Of a DNA stretch of 64,000 nucleotides, positions 35,090-43,944 are shown in pieces. Position numbers and translations under genes: made by a program. The notes under the pieces were generated by a model. That model was not told the origin of the DNA. It was given only the letters and a program-made list of their open reading frames with translations, and did no database searches. The DNA comes from Thermaerobacter subterraneus DSM 13965. Lineage in GTDB: Bacteria; Bacillota; Sulfobacillia; Thermaerobacterales; Thermaerobacteraceae. The stretch is from the NCBI RefSeq assembly GCF_000183545.2, contig NZ_JH976536.1, positions 326,454 to 390,453 of the forward strand. Reading direction: 5' to 3'. Each line of letters opens with the position of its first letter. Positions within the stretch are counted from its first letter, which is position 1.

Positions 35090-35773
35090 TCAGTCGCGGC
35101 GCCCGCGCAAGGCCAGCAGGTAGAGCAGCTGCATCACCGCCATCACCATGGCGGCCACGTACGTCAGCGCTGCCGCCTGCAGGACGTTCCGGGCGCCCTG
35201 CACCTCCTCCCCTCGGAGGTAGCCGCCGCCCGCCAGGGTGGCCAGGGCGCGGCTGGACGCGTTGAACTCCACGGGCAGCGTGATGACCTGGAACAGCACG
35301 GCCAGGCTAAAGAGCAGGATGCCCAGATTCTGCAGGGAGGCCAGGTTCAAGATCAGGCCCAGGAAGAACAGCGGGAACGCCAGCTGGGACCCGAACTGGG
35401 TGACGGGGATGATGGCGTTGCGCAGCCCCAGCCACACGTAGCCCGTGGCGTGCTGCAGGGCGTGACCCACCTCGTGGGCCGCCACCCCCTGGGCCGCCAC
35501 CGTCGAGCCGTAATAGACGCCCTCGGACAGGCGGACCACCTTGCTGCGGGGGTCGTAGTGGTCCGTCAGCCGGCCGCCGATGGGCTCGACCCGCACGTCG
35601 TCCAGGCCCGCCTGCCGCAGCAGCTGCCGCGCCAGATCGGCGCCGGTCAGGCCGTTGGAGGCCCGCACCCGGGAGTAGGTCTCGTAGGCCGAACTCACCT
35701 TGCTCTGGGCCCAGAGGGCCAGCAGCAGGGCCGGGCCGACAAAGAGAAAGTACAGCGGATCGAAGTAGAACAC
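35090..35773 (-). CDS. Membrane zinc metallopeptidase, YugP family
   Basis: The 227-residue protein has an N-terminal membrane segment (YFLFVGPALLLALWAQSKV), the zinc-binding HEVGHALQHATGY motif (about 111-123), and further membrane helices (AFPLFFLGLILNLASLQNLG, then AVLFQVITLP and a last helix near the C-terminus). The EFNASSRAL run after helix 3 is a family hallmark with the third zinc ligand candidate. The GTG start is set by AAAGGAGGG eight bases upstream. YugP-type genes often sit between fmt and rsmB in Clostridia; the natural substrate is unknown. Confidence 0.92.
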   Translation of the reverse strand: MFYFDPLYFLFVGPALLLALWAQSKVSSAYETYSRVRASNGLTGADLARQLLRQAGLDDVRVEPIGGRLTDHYDPRSKVVRLSEGVYYGSTVAAQGVAAHEVGHALQHATGYVWLGLRNAIIPVTQFGSQLAFPLFFLGLILNLASLQNLGILLFSLAVLFQVITLPVEFNASSRALATLAGGGYLRGEEVQGARNVLQAAALTYVAAMVMAVMQLLYLLALRGRRD

Positions 35774-35905
35774 CGCCGTCGCCCTCCTTTCCCCCTCCGA
35801 ATGGTGGTTGCTCCGCCTTTGCGGGCCGTGCCCCGCCTGCGCACCTGCCGGCAGCCGGAGCCCGCGGGGCCCGCCGGGCCCGCGGTCCGCGGCGGGGCCG
35901 CTCGT

Positions 35906-37528
35906 TCAGGCTTGTGCCCGCTGGCCTTGCGGTGCGCCTGCGCCATCCCCGGCCGGCGCAGCGGAGGTGCCGGCCGGGGGGTCGCCCAGTCGCTCGCCTA
36001 CCTCCAGGCGGTAGCCGTTGACCATCTCCAGCGGCGTCATGGGTCGCCGGCCCGCGGGCTGCAGCCGGCGAATCCACACCAGGCCCGAGCCGCAGCGGAC
36101 GGCCACGGCCCGGGGGGTGATGGCCACCACGGTGCCCGGGGGCACCGGCGCGCCGCCCTCCTCGCCGGGGGGCAGGCTGCCCTCCCCGCCCCCTCCGCCG
36201 GGGGCCCGTTCCTCCTGGTGGGGGAAGTCCGGGCCGGCGGCCTGGGGCGGGACGGTGCCCGCACCGAAGAGCTTGAGCACCTGCCCGCGCCAGGTGGTCC
36301 GGGCGCCGGGCCGCGGGTCCAGCGCCCGGATGCGGCGGGCCACCCGGGTCGCATCGTCCGCCCAGTTCACCCACTCGTCCTCAGGGCGAAGCTTGGGCGC
36401 CATGGTGGCCCGGGCCCCGTCCTGGGGCTGTCTCGGCGCCTTGCCCTCGGCCACCAGGCGCAGGGTTTCGCCCAGCAGCTGGGCCCCCAGCCGCGCCAGC
36501 CGGTCATGGAGCTGGCCGGCGGTGATCTGGTCATCCAGCGGGACCTCTCGCTGCAAGATGATGTCACCCGTGTCCAGCCCCTCGTCCATCCACATGGTGG
36601 TGACACCCGTGACGGTGTCCCCGGCCAGGATGGCGTGCTGGATCGGCGCCGCCCCGCGGTGGCGCGGAAGCAGGGAGGCGTGAAGGTTGATCGCCCCCAG
36701 GCGTGGTACCGCCAGCACCGCCGGGGGCAGGATCTTGCCGTAGGCGACCACCACCAGCAGGTCGGGCCGCCAGGCCTGAAGCTGCTCCACCACCTGCTCG
36801 TCCAGCCTCTCGGGCTGGAGCACGGGGATGCCGTACTCCTGGGCCAGCGCCTTGACGGGCGGGGCCACCGGCGCCAGGCCGCGCCCCTGGGGCCGGTCGG
36901 GCTGGGTCACCACGCCCACGACCCGCACCTGGCGCTGCAGCAGTTCCTCCAGGCTGGGCACAGCAAAGGCCGGGGTGCCCATGAAGACCACCCGCAGGTC
37001 GCTCTCCGGCGGCAGCTCGACCACCTTGCGCGCCCGGTCGGTGATCAGCACCCCGTCCAGATGGTCGATCTCGTGCTGCAGGCAGCGGGCCAGCACGCCC
37101 TCGCCCTCGATCCAGATGCGCCGGCCGCGGCGGTCCAGGCCGGTGACCTGCACCGAGGTGGGCCGCTCCACCTCGGCCAGCAGGCGGGGCAGGGAGAGGC
37201 AGCCCTCGTACGCAGCCTCCACCTCCTCACCCCGCCGGACGATCTCCGGATTGATCAGTTCGATCAGCCCGTCGCCCACGTCGACGACGATGACGCGTTT
37301 CGACACGCCCACCTGGGGAGCCGCCAGGCCGATCCCATCGGCGGCGTACATGGTGGCCGCCATCCGGTCCAGCAGCTGGCGGATTTCCCGGGTCACCCGG
37401 GCCACGGGCTGGGCCGGCGTGCGCAGGACCGGTTCGTCCGCCCCCTTGACGATGGGCAGCGGCTCCGCCTGCGGCCGGGCCCGGCGCGCCCGGTCCTGCC
37501 GGCCCCGCCGCCGCGGGCTCCCGGCCAT
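35906..37528 (-). CDS. def-fmt: Fused peptide deformylase / methionyl-tRNA formyltransferase
   Basis: One open frame of 540 residues contains both enzymes that add and remove the formyl group of the initiator methionine. Deformylase occupies about 27-170 with motif I GIGLAAPQVG, motif II EGCLSLP and motif III QHEIDHLDG, all metal ligands present. After a linker of under ten residues (VELPPESD) formyltransferase begins at about 178 with LRVVFMGTPAFAVPSL, then INLHASLLPRHRGAAPIQ, and a C-terminal tRNA-binding domain carrying a ~45-residue Gly/Pro insertion. No stop separates them. The Fmt start Met is replaced by CTG at 36997, behind GGAG, so internal initiation there or at GTG 36991 could also make free Fmt. 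ATG 37528 has GGGAGGG six bases upstream. In B. subtilis def and fmt are adjacent but separate. Confidence 0.93.
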   Translation of the reverse strand: MAGSPRRRGRQDRARRARPQAEPLPIVKGADEPVLRTPAQPVARVTREIRQLLDRMAATMYAADGIGLAAPQVGVSKRVIVVDVGDGLIELINPEIVRRGEEVEAAYEGCLSLPRLLAEVERPTSVQVTGLDRRGRRIWIEGEGVLARCLQHEIDHLDGVLITDRARKVVELPPESDLRVVFMGTPAFAVPSLEELLQRQVRVVGVVTQPDRPQGRGLAPVAPPVKALAQEYGIPVLQPERLDEQVVEQLQAWRPDLLVVVAYGKILPPAVLAVPRLGAINLHASLLPRHRGAAPIQHAILAGDTVTGVTTMWMDEGLDTGDIILQREVPLDDQITAGQLHDRLARLGAQLLGETLRLVAEGKAPRQPQDGARATMAPKLRPEDEWVNWADDATRVARRIRALDPRPGARTTWRGQVLKLFGAGTVPPQAAGPDFPHQEERAPGGGGGEGSLPPGEEGGAPVPPGTVVAITPRAVAVRCGSGLVWIRRLQPAGRRPMTPLEMVNGYRLEVGERLGDPPAGTSAAPAGDGAGAPQGQRAQA

Positions 37529-37786
37529 GGGCATCCCTCCCGTCGTTCTGATCTCATTTTACCTGGGCGCGGGCAAGGGGGCAGCAGGGGCCGGCGGCCT
37601 GGCGGGGCGATCCACCCGGCCCGGCGGATCGCCCGCCGCCGGGCCCGGCGCGGCCGCGGCATGGGCATGGCACCACCACCCCGTGGCAGCGACATGACCG
37701 CCGCCCGCCGGCCCGGAATGGAGGCCCGGCGGGCAGCGAGCGTGCCGGCGCGCCGCGGCCGTGTATCCGGGCGGTGCAGAGCCGGC

Positions 37787-40336
37787 CTACAGCATGCTGT
37801 AGGGGTCGACATCCACCTGCACCAGCACGTCCCGGGGCCAGTGGGGGCGCAAGGAGGCCAGGGCCGCCCGGGTGGCCTCCCGCAAGGCAGGCCCGTCGGC
37901 GGCGCGCGCCAGCACGTGCCATCGCCAGCGGCCCCGCAGGCGCTCGATGGGCGCCGGCGCGGCGGGGGTGACGGAGCCGCCCTCCACCCCGGCTTCCGCC
38001 AGGGCCGCGCGCCAGGCTGCCGCCAGCCGGGCGGCCGCCCGTTCCACCGGCGGGCGCTCGGCTCCCGCCACCACCGCCCGGATCAGGTGGCCGAAGGGCG
38101 GAAAGCCCAGCTCGCGGCGCGCCGCCGACTCGAGGTCGAAGAGGGCGCGGTAGTCGTGATCCGCCACGGCCTGCAGGCAGGGGTGGTCGGGGCTGTAGGT
38201 CTGGATCACCACCTGCCCGGGGTCGGACCCGCGGCCGGCCCGCCCGGCCACCTGCTCCAGGAGCTGGAAGGTCCGCTCCTGGCGGCGGAAGTCGGGCATG
38301 TGCAGGGCGGTGTCGGCGGAAACCACCCCCACCAGGGTCACCCCGGGCACGTCCCAGCCCTTGGCGATCATCTGGGTCCCGATCAGGATGTCAATGCGCC
38401 CGGCGGCGAACTGGCGGTAGATGGCCTCATGGGCCCCCCGGCGGGCGGTCACGTCGGCGTCCATCCGCTGGATGCGGGCGCCGGGGAACAGCTGGCGCGC
38501 GGCCTCCTCGACCTTCTGGGTGCCCAGCCCGAAGGGGTGCAGGGCGACCCCGCCGCAGCGCGGGCAGGTGGCGGGCGGGACCTGCCGGTGCTCGCAGTAA
38601 TGGCAGCGGCAGACCAGGCGCCCCGAGGCCAGCTGGTGAAAGGTCAGGGACACGTCGCAGTGGGGACAGCGCAGGACGAACCCGCACTCCCGGCAGAGGA
38701 GCACGGTGTGGTACCCGCGGCGGTTGAGGAACAGCAGCACCTGCTGGCCCGCCTCCAGCCGCTGCCGCATGAGCTCCAGGAGCCGCCGGCTGAAGATGGA
38801 GCGGTGGCCCGCCTCGAACTCCTCCCGCATGTCCACCAGCTCGACGGCAGGCAGCGGGCGCTCCCCTACCCGCCGGCTGAGCTCCAGCAGGCCGAGCTCA
38901 CCCGCCAGCGCCCGGTGGTAGGTCTCCACCGAGGGGGTGGCGCTGCCCAGAATCACCACCGCCCCTTCCAGCCGGGCCCGGGCCAGGGCCACCTCCCGGG
39001 CGTGGTAGCGGGGCGTCTCCTCCTGCTTGTAGCTGGTCTCGTGCTCCTCGTCCACCACGATCAGACCCAGGCGCGGCACCGGCGCGAAGATCGCCGAGCG
39101 GGCCCCCACCACCACCGGCTTCGTCCCCGTGCGGATGGCCCGCCAGGTGGCCAGCCGCTGGGCCGGCGTCATGGCGCTGTGCAGCACGGCCACCCGGTTG
39201 CCGAACCGGGCGCGGAAGCGGGCCACCGTCTGGGGCGTCAGGGCGATCTCGGGCACCAGGCAGATGGCACCCTGCCCCCGGGCCAGGACCGCGGCGATGG
39301 CCCGCAGGTAGATCTCCGTCTTGCCGCTTCCCGTCACGCCGTGGACCAAGAAGGCCTGCGGAGCGGCTCCGCCGCCGGCCGGGGCCGGGACCCCGGCTCC
39401 ACACCGGGGCGGCGGGGCGCCCGCCGGCTCCCCCGCCCGGGTGGAGGCCGGGGAGCCCTGGTCCCCCTCCTGCGGCCTGCCGGGCGCCGTCCCGCCGGCA
39501 CCGGGGTCGTCCCCGCTTCCGGCGGCCCGGAGGGCCGGCTCCAGCTTCCGCCACACCGCCGCCTGCTCGGGCGTCAGGGGAGGCGGCGGGCCGGCCGGCT
39601 CCGCCGCCGCGGCCGGTTCGTCCAGGACCGGCAGCCGCTCCTCCACCACCACCCAGCCCTTCCGTTCCAGGGCCTTGACGACCTCGGGGCCTGCGGCGGC
39701 CTGCTGCAGCAAGAAGGCCTGGGGCAGCCCGCCGGCGGCGCCGGACCGGGCCAGCCGCTCGAGAACGGCCGCCTGGCGGGGCGCCCGGCCGGCCAGTTCC
39801 CGGGCGCGGGCCCGGGCCTCGGCCGGATCGACGGCCAGGCGAACCCAGCGGCGAGGTGCCGGGCTCACCCGGTCGCCGCGGGCACCCGGCGGCAACATAG
39901 CCCTCAGCGCCTGGACGAACAGGCAGAGGTAGCGCTCTTCCATCCAGCGGGCCAGGTCGATCAGCGCGGGGGTCAGAACGGGGATGGGATCCCGCAGGGC
40001 CAGGATGGGGCGCAACCGCTCGGGCGGCACCTCGGGGACGGGGGCGAACCCCACCACGGTCCCCTCCACCCGGCGGGGGCCGAAGGGAACGGTCACCCGG
40101 TGTCCCACCTGCAGCCGGCCGGCCAGCTCCGGGGGAACCAGGAAGTGAAAGACCCGGTCCACGTCCTGGGCGGCGATGTCGACCACGACCTCCGCCACCG
40201 GGTCCCGGCACGGAGGCTGGGCAGGGGCCGCAGCCTCGCCTCCGTCCCGGACCGGCGCCCCGCCCGCCTCCGGACCGTCCACCGCCGTACCGGGGGCTTC
40301 GCCGCCGCCAGGACCTGCGGGGCGCTTCCTCGTCAC
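37787..40336 (-). CDS. priA: Primosomal replication restart helicase PriA
   Basis: PriA recognises abandoned forks and reloads the replicative helicase. The 849-residue protein has the 3'-DNA-binding domain (about 45-150: DIAAQDVDRVFHFLVPPELA), a winged-helix region, Walker A GVTGSGKTEIYLRA, the DEEH box with HETSYKQEETPRYHAREVA, a zinc cluster of paired cysteines (CRECGFVLRCPHCDVSL, CRCHYCEHRQVPPATCPRCG), and helicase motifs ILIGTQMIAKGWDVPGVTLV and QVAGRAGRG. A ~70-residue Gly/Ala/Pro insertion interrupts the segment before Walker A. The ATG overlaps coaBC by four bases. Confidence 0.96.
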   Translation of the reverse strand: MTRKRPAGPGGGEAPGTAVDGPEAGGAPVRDGGEAAAPAQPPCRDPVAEVVVDIAAQDVDRVFHFLVPPELAGRLQVGHRVTVPFGPRRVEGTVVGFAPVPEVPPERLRPILALRDPIPVLTPALIDLARWMEERYLCLFVQALRAMLPPGARGDRVSPAPRRWVRLAVDPAEARARARELAGRAPRQAAVLERLARSGAAGGLPQAFLLQQAAAGPEVVKALERKGWVVVEERLPVLDEPAAAAEPAGPPPPLTPEQAAVWRKLEPALRAAGSGDDPGAGGTAPGRPQEGDQGSPASTRAGEPAGAPPPRCGAGVPAPAGGGAAPQAFLVHGVTGSGKTEIYLRAIAAVLARGQGAICLVPEIALTPQTVARFRARFGNRVAVLHSAMTPAQRLATWRAIRTGTKPVVVGARSAIFAPVPRLGLIVVDEEHETSYKQEETPRYHAREVALARARLEGAVVILGSATPSVETYHRALAGELGLLELSRRVGERPLPAVELVDMREEFEAGHRSIFSRRLLELMRQRLEAGQQVLLFLNRRGYHTVLLCRECGFVLRCPHCDVSLTFHQLASGRLVCRCHYCEHRQVPPATCPRCGGVALHPFGLGTQKVEEAARQLFPGARIQRMDADVTARRGAHEAIYRQFAAGRIDILIGTQMIAKGWDVPGVTLVGVVSADTALHMPDFRRQERTFQLLEQVAGRAGRGSDPGQVVIQTYSPDHPCLQAVADHDYRALFDLESAARRELGFPPFGHLIRAVVAGAERPPVERAAARLAAAWRAALAEAGVEGGSVTPAAPAPIERLRGRWRWHVLARAADGPALREATRAALASLRPHWPRDVLVQVDVDPYSML

Positions 40337-41724
40337 CGGACCTCTCCCCCGCCGGGCATGGGACCTCCCCCGTTACCACGGGAAGCGGGCCCGGCGTCCC
40401 GGGGCCCGGGCGCCGGCTCCGGGCCGTGCCCCGTTCCCCCGGCCCCGGGCAGCATGCCGGCGGGGCGCCGGTTCTGCCCGGTCTCGGGTTCGCGCTCCAG
40501 GGGCAGGCGGTCGAGGATGGCCTCGGCCACCGCCCGCTTGGACATGGCCGGCAGAGATTCGCGGCGCCCATCGGGATAGACCAGGGTGACGATGTTGGTG
40601 TCGACTTCGAAGCCGGCACCGGGCTGGGTGACGTCGTTGAGGACGATGAAGTCCAGGTTCTTCTCCCGGATCTTGCGCTGGGCGTTGTCCAGCAGGTCGT
40701 GGGTTTCCGCGGCGAAACCCACCAGCACCTGTCCCGGCCGCTTGCGCCGGCCCAGTTCGCGCAGGATGTCCACGGTGGGTGCCAGTTCCACCAGGGGCGC
40801 CGCGGTGTCCTTCTTGATCTTGTGGGCCGCCGGCCGGGCCGGCCGGAAATCGGCCACCGCCGCCGCCTTGATGACCACCTGGGCGGTGGCGGCCCGTTGC
40901 AGGACGGCCTCCAGCATCTCCGCCGCCGTCTCCACGCGGACGACCTCCACGCCGGGCGGGTCGGGCAGGTGGACGGGACCGCTCACCAGGACCACCCGCG
41001 CCCCCCGGTCCCGGGCCGCTTCGGCCAGGGCGTAGCCCATCTTCCCCGAGGAGCGGTTGCTGAGGAACCGGATGGGATCAAGGGGTTCCCGGGTGGGGCC
41101 GGCGGTGACCAGCACGGTCACGCCTTCCAGGCTCCGCCGCCCCGCCAGCAGCGCCGCGGCCCGGGCGGCGATGGTTTCCGGCTCGGGAAGGCGGCCCACG
41201 CCGGAATACCCTTCCGCCAGGGGTCCGGCCTCGGGCTCCATGACGTGGTAGCCCCAGGCCCGCAGTCGCTGGACGTTGGCCTGGGTCGCGGGGTGGCGCC
41301 ACATGTGGGTGTTCATGGCGGGAGCCACCAGCACGGGCACCCGGGTGCCGGCGGCCAGCACCACGGTGGTCAGGAGGTCGCCCGCCAGGCCTGCTGCCAG
41401 CTGGGCCAGCAGGTGGGCCGTGGCCGGTGCCAGCACCACCAGGTCGGCGGAATCGGCCAGGCGGATGTGCTCGACCCCGGCCCGGGGCGCCCACAGATCG
41501 CCGGCCGTGTAGACGGGCTGGTGGGTCAGGGCGGCGAAGGTCAGGGGCGTGACGAAGCGGGCGGCCCCGGCGGTCAGGATGGTGACCACCCGGGCCCCCC
41601 GCTCCCCCAGGCGGCGGGCCAGTTCGGCCGCCTTGTAGGCGGCGATGCCGCCGGACACCCCCAGGATCACGGTGCGCCCCTCAAGGGGACGAGCCGTGCC
41701 CGGCTCCACGGCACCCGGCGTCAT
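40333..41724 (-). CDS. coaBC: Bifunctional CoaBC (phosphopantothenoylcysteine synthetase/decarboxylase)
   Basis: CoaBC makes 4'-phosphopantetheine from phosphopantothenate and cysteine. The flavin decarboxylase half (about 15-190) has SGGIAAYKAAELARRLG, active-site His86 in VEHIRLA and PAMNTHMW with Asn138. The synthetase half starts near 195 (VLVTAGPTREPLDPIRFLSN, SSGKMGYALA) and has the NDVTQPGAGFEVDTN loop. At the position of the catalytic cysteine of the E. coli substrate-recognition clamp (usual ACG pattern) this protein has Glu171 in PLAEGYSGVGRLPEPE. The C-terminal ~45 residues are a low-complexity tail. It begins one base after the rpoZ stop. Identity is firm; the missing Cys is discussed in the findings. 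Confidence 0.95.
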   Translation of the reverse strand: MTPGAVEPGTARPLEGRTVILGVSGGIAAYKAAELARRLGERGARVVTILTAGAARFVTPLTFAALTHQPVYTAGDLWAPRAGVEHIRLADSADLVVLAPATAHLLAQLAAGLAGDLLTTVVLAAGTRVPVLVAPAMNTHMWRHPATQANVQRLRAWGYHVMEPEAGPLAEGYSGVGRLPEPETIAARAAALLAGRRSLEGVTVLVTAGPTREPLDPIRFLSNRSSGKMGYALAEAARDRGARVVLVSGPVHLPDPPGVEVVRVETAAEMLEAVLQRAATAQVVIKAAAVADFRPARPAAHKIKKDTAAPLVELAPTVDILRELGRRKRPGQVLVGFAAETHDLLDNAQRKIREKNLDFIVLNDVTQPGAGFEVDTNIVTLVYPDGRRESLPAMSKRAVAEAILDRLPLEREPETGQNRRPAGMLPGAGGTGHGPEPAPGPRDAGPASRGNGGGPMPGGGEVR

Positions 41725-41725
41725 C

Positions 41726-41962
41726 TCACTTGATGCCCGCCTTGCCGGGCACGTAGGACAGCTTGCCGGCCGCCAGTTCTTCCAGCGCCACGGTGACGGG
41801 CTTGGCCGCCCGCGGCTCGATCACCGGCTCGGCGCCGTCCACCAGCTGGCGGGCGCGGCGGGCCGCCAGGACCACCAGGGTGTACTTGCTGTCCACCTTG
41901 TCCAGCAGCACGTCCAGGGTGACCCGCGGCGCTTCGGCCTTCCTCTGCTTCTCCATGCCCAT
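41726..41962 (-). CDS. rpoZ: RNA polymerase omega subunit
   Basis: Omega helps fold and assemble the beta' subunit. The 78-residue protein has the family pattern LLDKVDSKYTLVVLAARRAR (residues 19-38), then QLVDG and KPVTVALEELAAGKL. Two ATG codons, 41962 and 41956, are possible; the first is used because GAGGGGG lies three bases upstream. The gmk-rpoZ-coaBC order is the conserved Firmicute arrangement. Confidence 0.95.
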   Translation of the reverse strand: MGMEKQRKAEAPRVTLDVLLDKVDSKYTLVVLAARRARQLVDGAEPVIEPRAAKPVTVALEELAAGKLSYVPGKAGIK

Positions 41963-42003
41963 CGCCCCCTCGTGCCTCTCCCCGTGGCGGGACCGGCCGG
42001 CCG

Positions 42004-42693
42004 TCAGCCGCCGATGCGCCCGCCGGCGCGCACCCGTTCGACCAGGTGGCGGCGGCGGCGGGCCCGGAGCTTTTCCGCCCGGATGATGGCGACGATGTCG
42101 TCGGCCGCCCGGTCCGGGTCGTCGTTCACCACCACGTAATCATAACGGTCGACACAGGCCATCTCGAAGTCGGCGCTGGCCAGCCGCTGGCGGCGCGCCT
42201 CCTCCGATTCGGTGCCGCGCCGCTCCAGCCGCCGCTCGAGCTCTTCCAGGGAAGGCGGCATGGCAAAGATATACACGGCATCGGGGTAGATGTCCATCAG
42301 CTTGAGGGCACCCTGCACGTCCTTCTCGCAGATCACGTCGCGGCCTTCCCGCAACCACGTCTCCATGGGCTCCCGGGGGGTTCCGTAATAGTTCCCGTAC
42401 ACGCGGGCCCACTCCACCAGTTCCCCCGCCTCCACCCGGCGCTGGAACTCCTCGGGAGAGACGAAGTGGTAGTCCACGCCGTCCACCTCGTGGGGGCGCC
42501 GGGGACGGGTGGTGACGGAGACGGCGTACACCAGACCCGGCAGCCGCTTCTGGAGGCGCTCCCGGATGGTCCCCTTGCCGGCTCCCGAGGGAGCGGAGAG
42601 CACGATCATCAGGCCCGGCCATGATCGGGAATCCGCCGGAACCGGCCGGCGCTCGGCAGCGGTGCGGGCGGCATCGGGTTGTCCAGCTTCCAT
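42004..42693 (-). CDS. gmk: Guanylate kinase
   Basis: Gmk phosphorylates GMP to GDP. The P-loop is VLSAPSGAGKGT, followed by the GMP-binding SVTTRPRRPHEVDGVDYHFV, GNYYGTPRE and the lid region RRGTESEEARRQRL. The ATG at 42693 has GAGGG five bases upstream and gives 229 residues with a 28-residue extension before the family start; the Met at 42609 just before the P-loop segment has no SD. The SD of gmk overlaps the remA stop region, which fits coupled translation. The product supplies GTP/ppGpp metabolism. Confidence 0.95.
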   Translation of the reverse strand: MEAGQPDAARTAAERRPVPADSRSWPGLMIVLSAPSGAGKGTIRERLQKRLPGLVYAVSVTTRPRRPHEVDGVDYHFVSPEEFQRRVEAGELVEWARVYGNYYGTPREPMETWLREGRDVICEKDVQGALKLMDIYPDAVYIFAMPPSLEELERRLERRGTESEEARRQRLASADFEMACVDRYDYVVVNDDPDRAADDIVAIIRAEKLRARRRRHLVERVRAGGRIGG

Positions 42694-42701
42694 GGGATCC
42701 C

Positions 42702-42956
42702 TCACTCGCCCTCCCGCGTGCTGAGCAGGCGGTGGGCCACCGTTTCGGGCTGGACGGCCGACAGGATGATGTGGTTGCTGTCGGCGATGATGACCGCCCG
42801 CGTCCTGCGGCCGTAGGTGGCATCGATCAGGCGCCCGTCGTCCCGGGCCTCGCTGATCATCCGCTTGATGGGGGCCGACTCGGGACTGACGATGGCCACG
42901 ATCCGATGGGCAGAGACGATGTTGCCGAACCCGATGTTCACCAGCTTGATGTCCAC
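42702..42956 (-). CDS. remA: Extracellular matrix regulator RemA (DUF370)
   Basis: RemA is a DNA-binding activator of matrix and osmoprotection genes in B. subtilis. The 84-residue protein keeps the family sequence almost unchanged: [60 protein letters not shown] and PETVAHRLL. The GTG at 42956 matches the family start ([11 protein letters not shown]), although its SD is weak. It lies between yloC and gmk, as in B. subtilis. Confidence 0.96.
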   Translation of the reverse strand: MDIKLVNIGFGNIVSAHRIVAIVSPESAPIKRMISEARDDGRLIDATYGRRTRAVIIADSNHIILSAVQPETVAHRLLSTREGE

Positions 42957-43038
42957 GGAACCCGCCCCTTCCCGGCAGCCCTGCCCGCCCCGGCGGGCCG
43001 GCTTCCCCACCCGCCACGGAGCCGGGGGGCCGCCATGC

Positions 43039-43914
43039 CTACTCCACGTTCTGCACCTGCTCCCGCATCTTTTCCAGCTCGGCCTTGACCTCCACCACCC
43101 GGCCGGCGATGTCCAGGTCGGCCGCCTTGGCGCCGATGGTGTTGATCTCGCGGTGCATCTCCTGCAGCAAGAAGTCCAGCCGCCGCCCCACCGGCCCGCC
43201 CTGGGCCAGCAGTTCCCGGAACTGGCGGCAGTGGCTGCGCAGGCGCACGCATTCCTCGCTGATGTCGCTGCGCTCCGCCATCAGGGCCACTTCCGCCGCC
43301 ACCCGCTGGGGGTCGACCGCCAGGTCCCCCCATTCCGCCAGCCGGCCCTCCAGCCGCCGCCGGTAGGCCTGGACCACCTCCGGCGCCCGGCCGGCGACGG
43401 CCTCCACCTGGGCTTCGACACGGGCGGCCCGCTGGGCCAGGTCCTGGGCCAAGGCGGCCCCTTCCGCCTCCCGCATGGCCACCACCTGGCGGAGAGCCGC
43501 ATCCAGGAGCGGCGCCAGCGCCGCCCACAGGGCGTCCAGGTCCTCCTCGGCCTGTTCCACCCGCAGCACGTCGGGGAGATCGAGCAGCATGTCCACGTCG
43601 ATGCTGCCCGGCAGGCGCAGAACCCGGCGCAATTCTTTCAACGCCTCATAATACGCGTGGGCCAGATGGGTGTCAACGTGAACGCCCCTGACGGGCGATG
43701 TAAGCCGATCTATACGAACGGTGACGTCCACACGCCCCCGTTCGATGTGCTGCGTTACCGCACGCCGGATCCGATCTTCAAGGGCGCCGTATTCCCGCGG
43801 CAGCCGCACCGCCACGTCGAGAAACCGGTGGTTGACCGTGCGGACCTCCACCGCCAGCCGGTGTTCGGCCGACTGGGCACCGGCGTGCCCGAATCCCGTC
43901 ATGCTGCGGACCAC
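43039..43914 (-). CDS. yloC: YicC/YloC family endoribonuclease
   Basis: YicC proteins are endoribonucleases affecting small-RNA and mRNA stability. The 291-residue protein starts [13 protein letters not shown], the family signature, continues with [20 protein letters not shown] and a long helical middle, and ends with the highly conserved [20 protein letters not shown] and [18 protein letters not shown]. The GTG at 43914 is six bases from GGGGAGG; the ATG at 43920 touches the SD and is rejected. yloC-remA-gmk is a conserved set. Confidence 0.95.
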   Translation of the reverse strand: MVRSMTGFGHAGAQSAEHRLAVEVRTVNHRFLDVAVRLPREYGALEDRIRRAVTQHIERGRVDVTVRIDRLTSPVRGVHVDTHLAHAYYEALKELRRVLRLPGSIDVDMLLDLPDVLRVEQAEEDLDALWAALAPLLDAALRQVVAMREAEGAALAQDLAQRAARVEAQVEAVAGRAPEVVQAYRRRLEGRLAEWGDLAVDPQRVAAEVALMAERSDISEECVRLRSHCRQFRELLAQGGPVGRRLDFLLQEMHREINTIGAKAADLDIAGRVVEVKAELEKMREQVQNVE

Positions 43915-43944
43915 GCCCATCCTCCCCGCTACGCGGTGTTCCGG

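Noticed and set aside
33665..40579. A 2304-residue plus-strand open frame opposite rsmB, the Zn protease, def-fmt and priA
   Set aside because: It is antisense to confidently identified genes, low-complexity, and explained by GC-rich third positions leaving few stops on the other strand.
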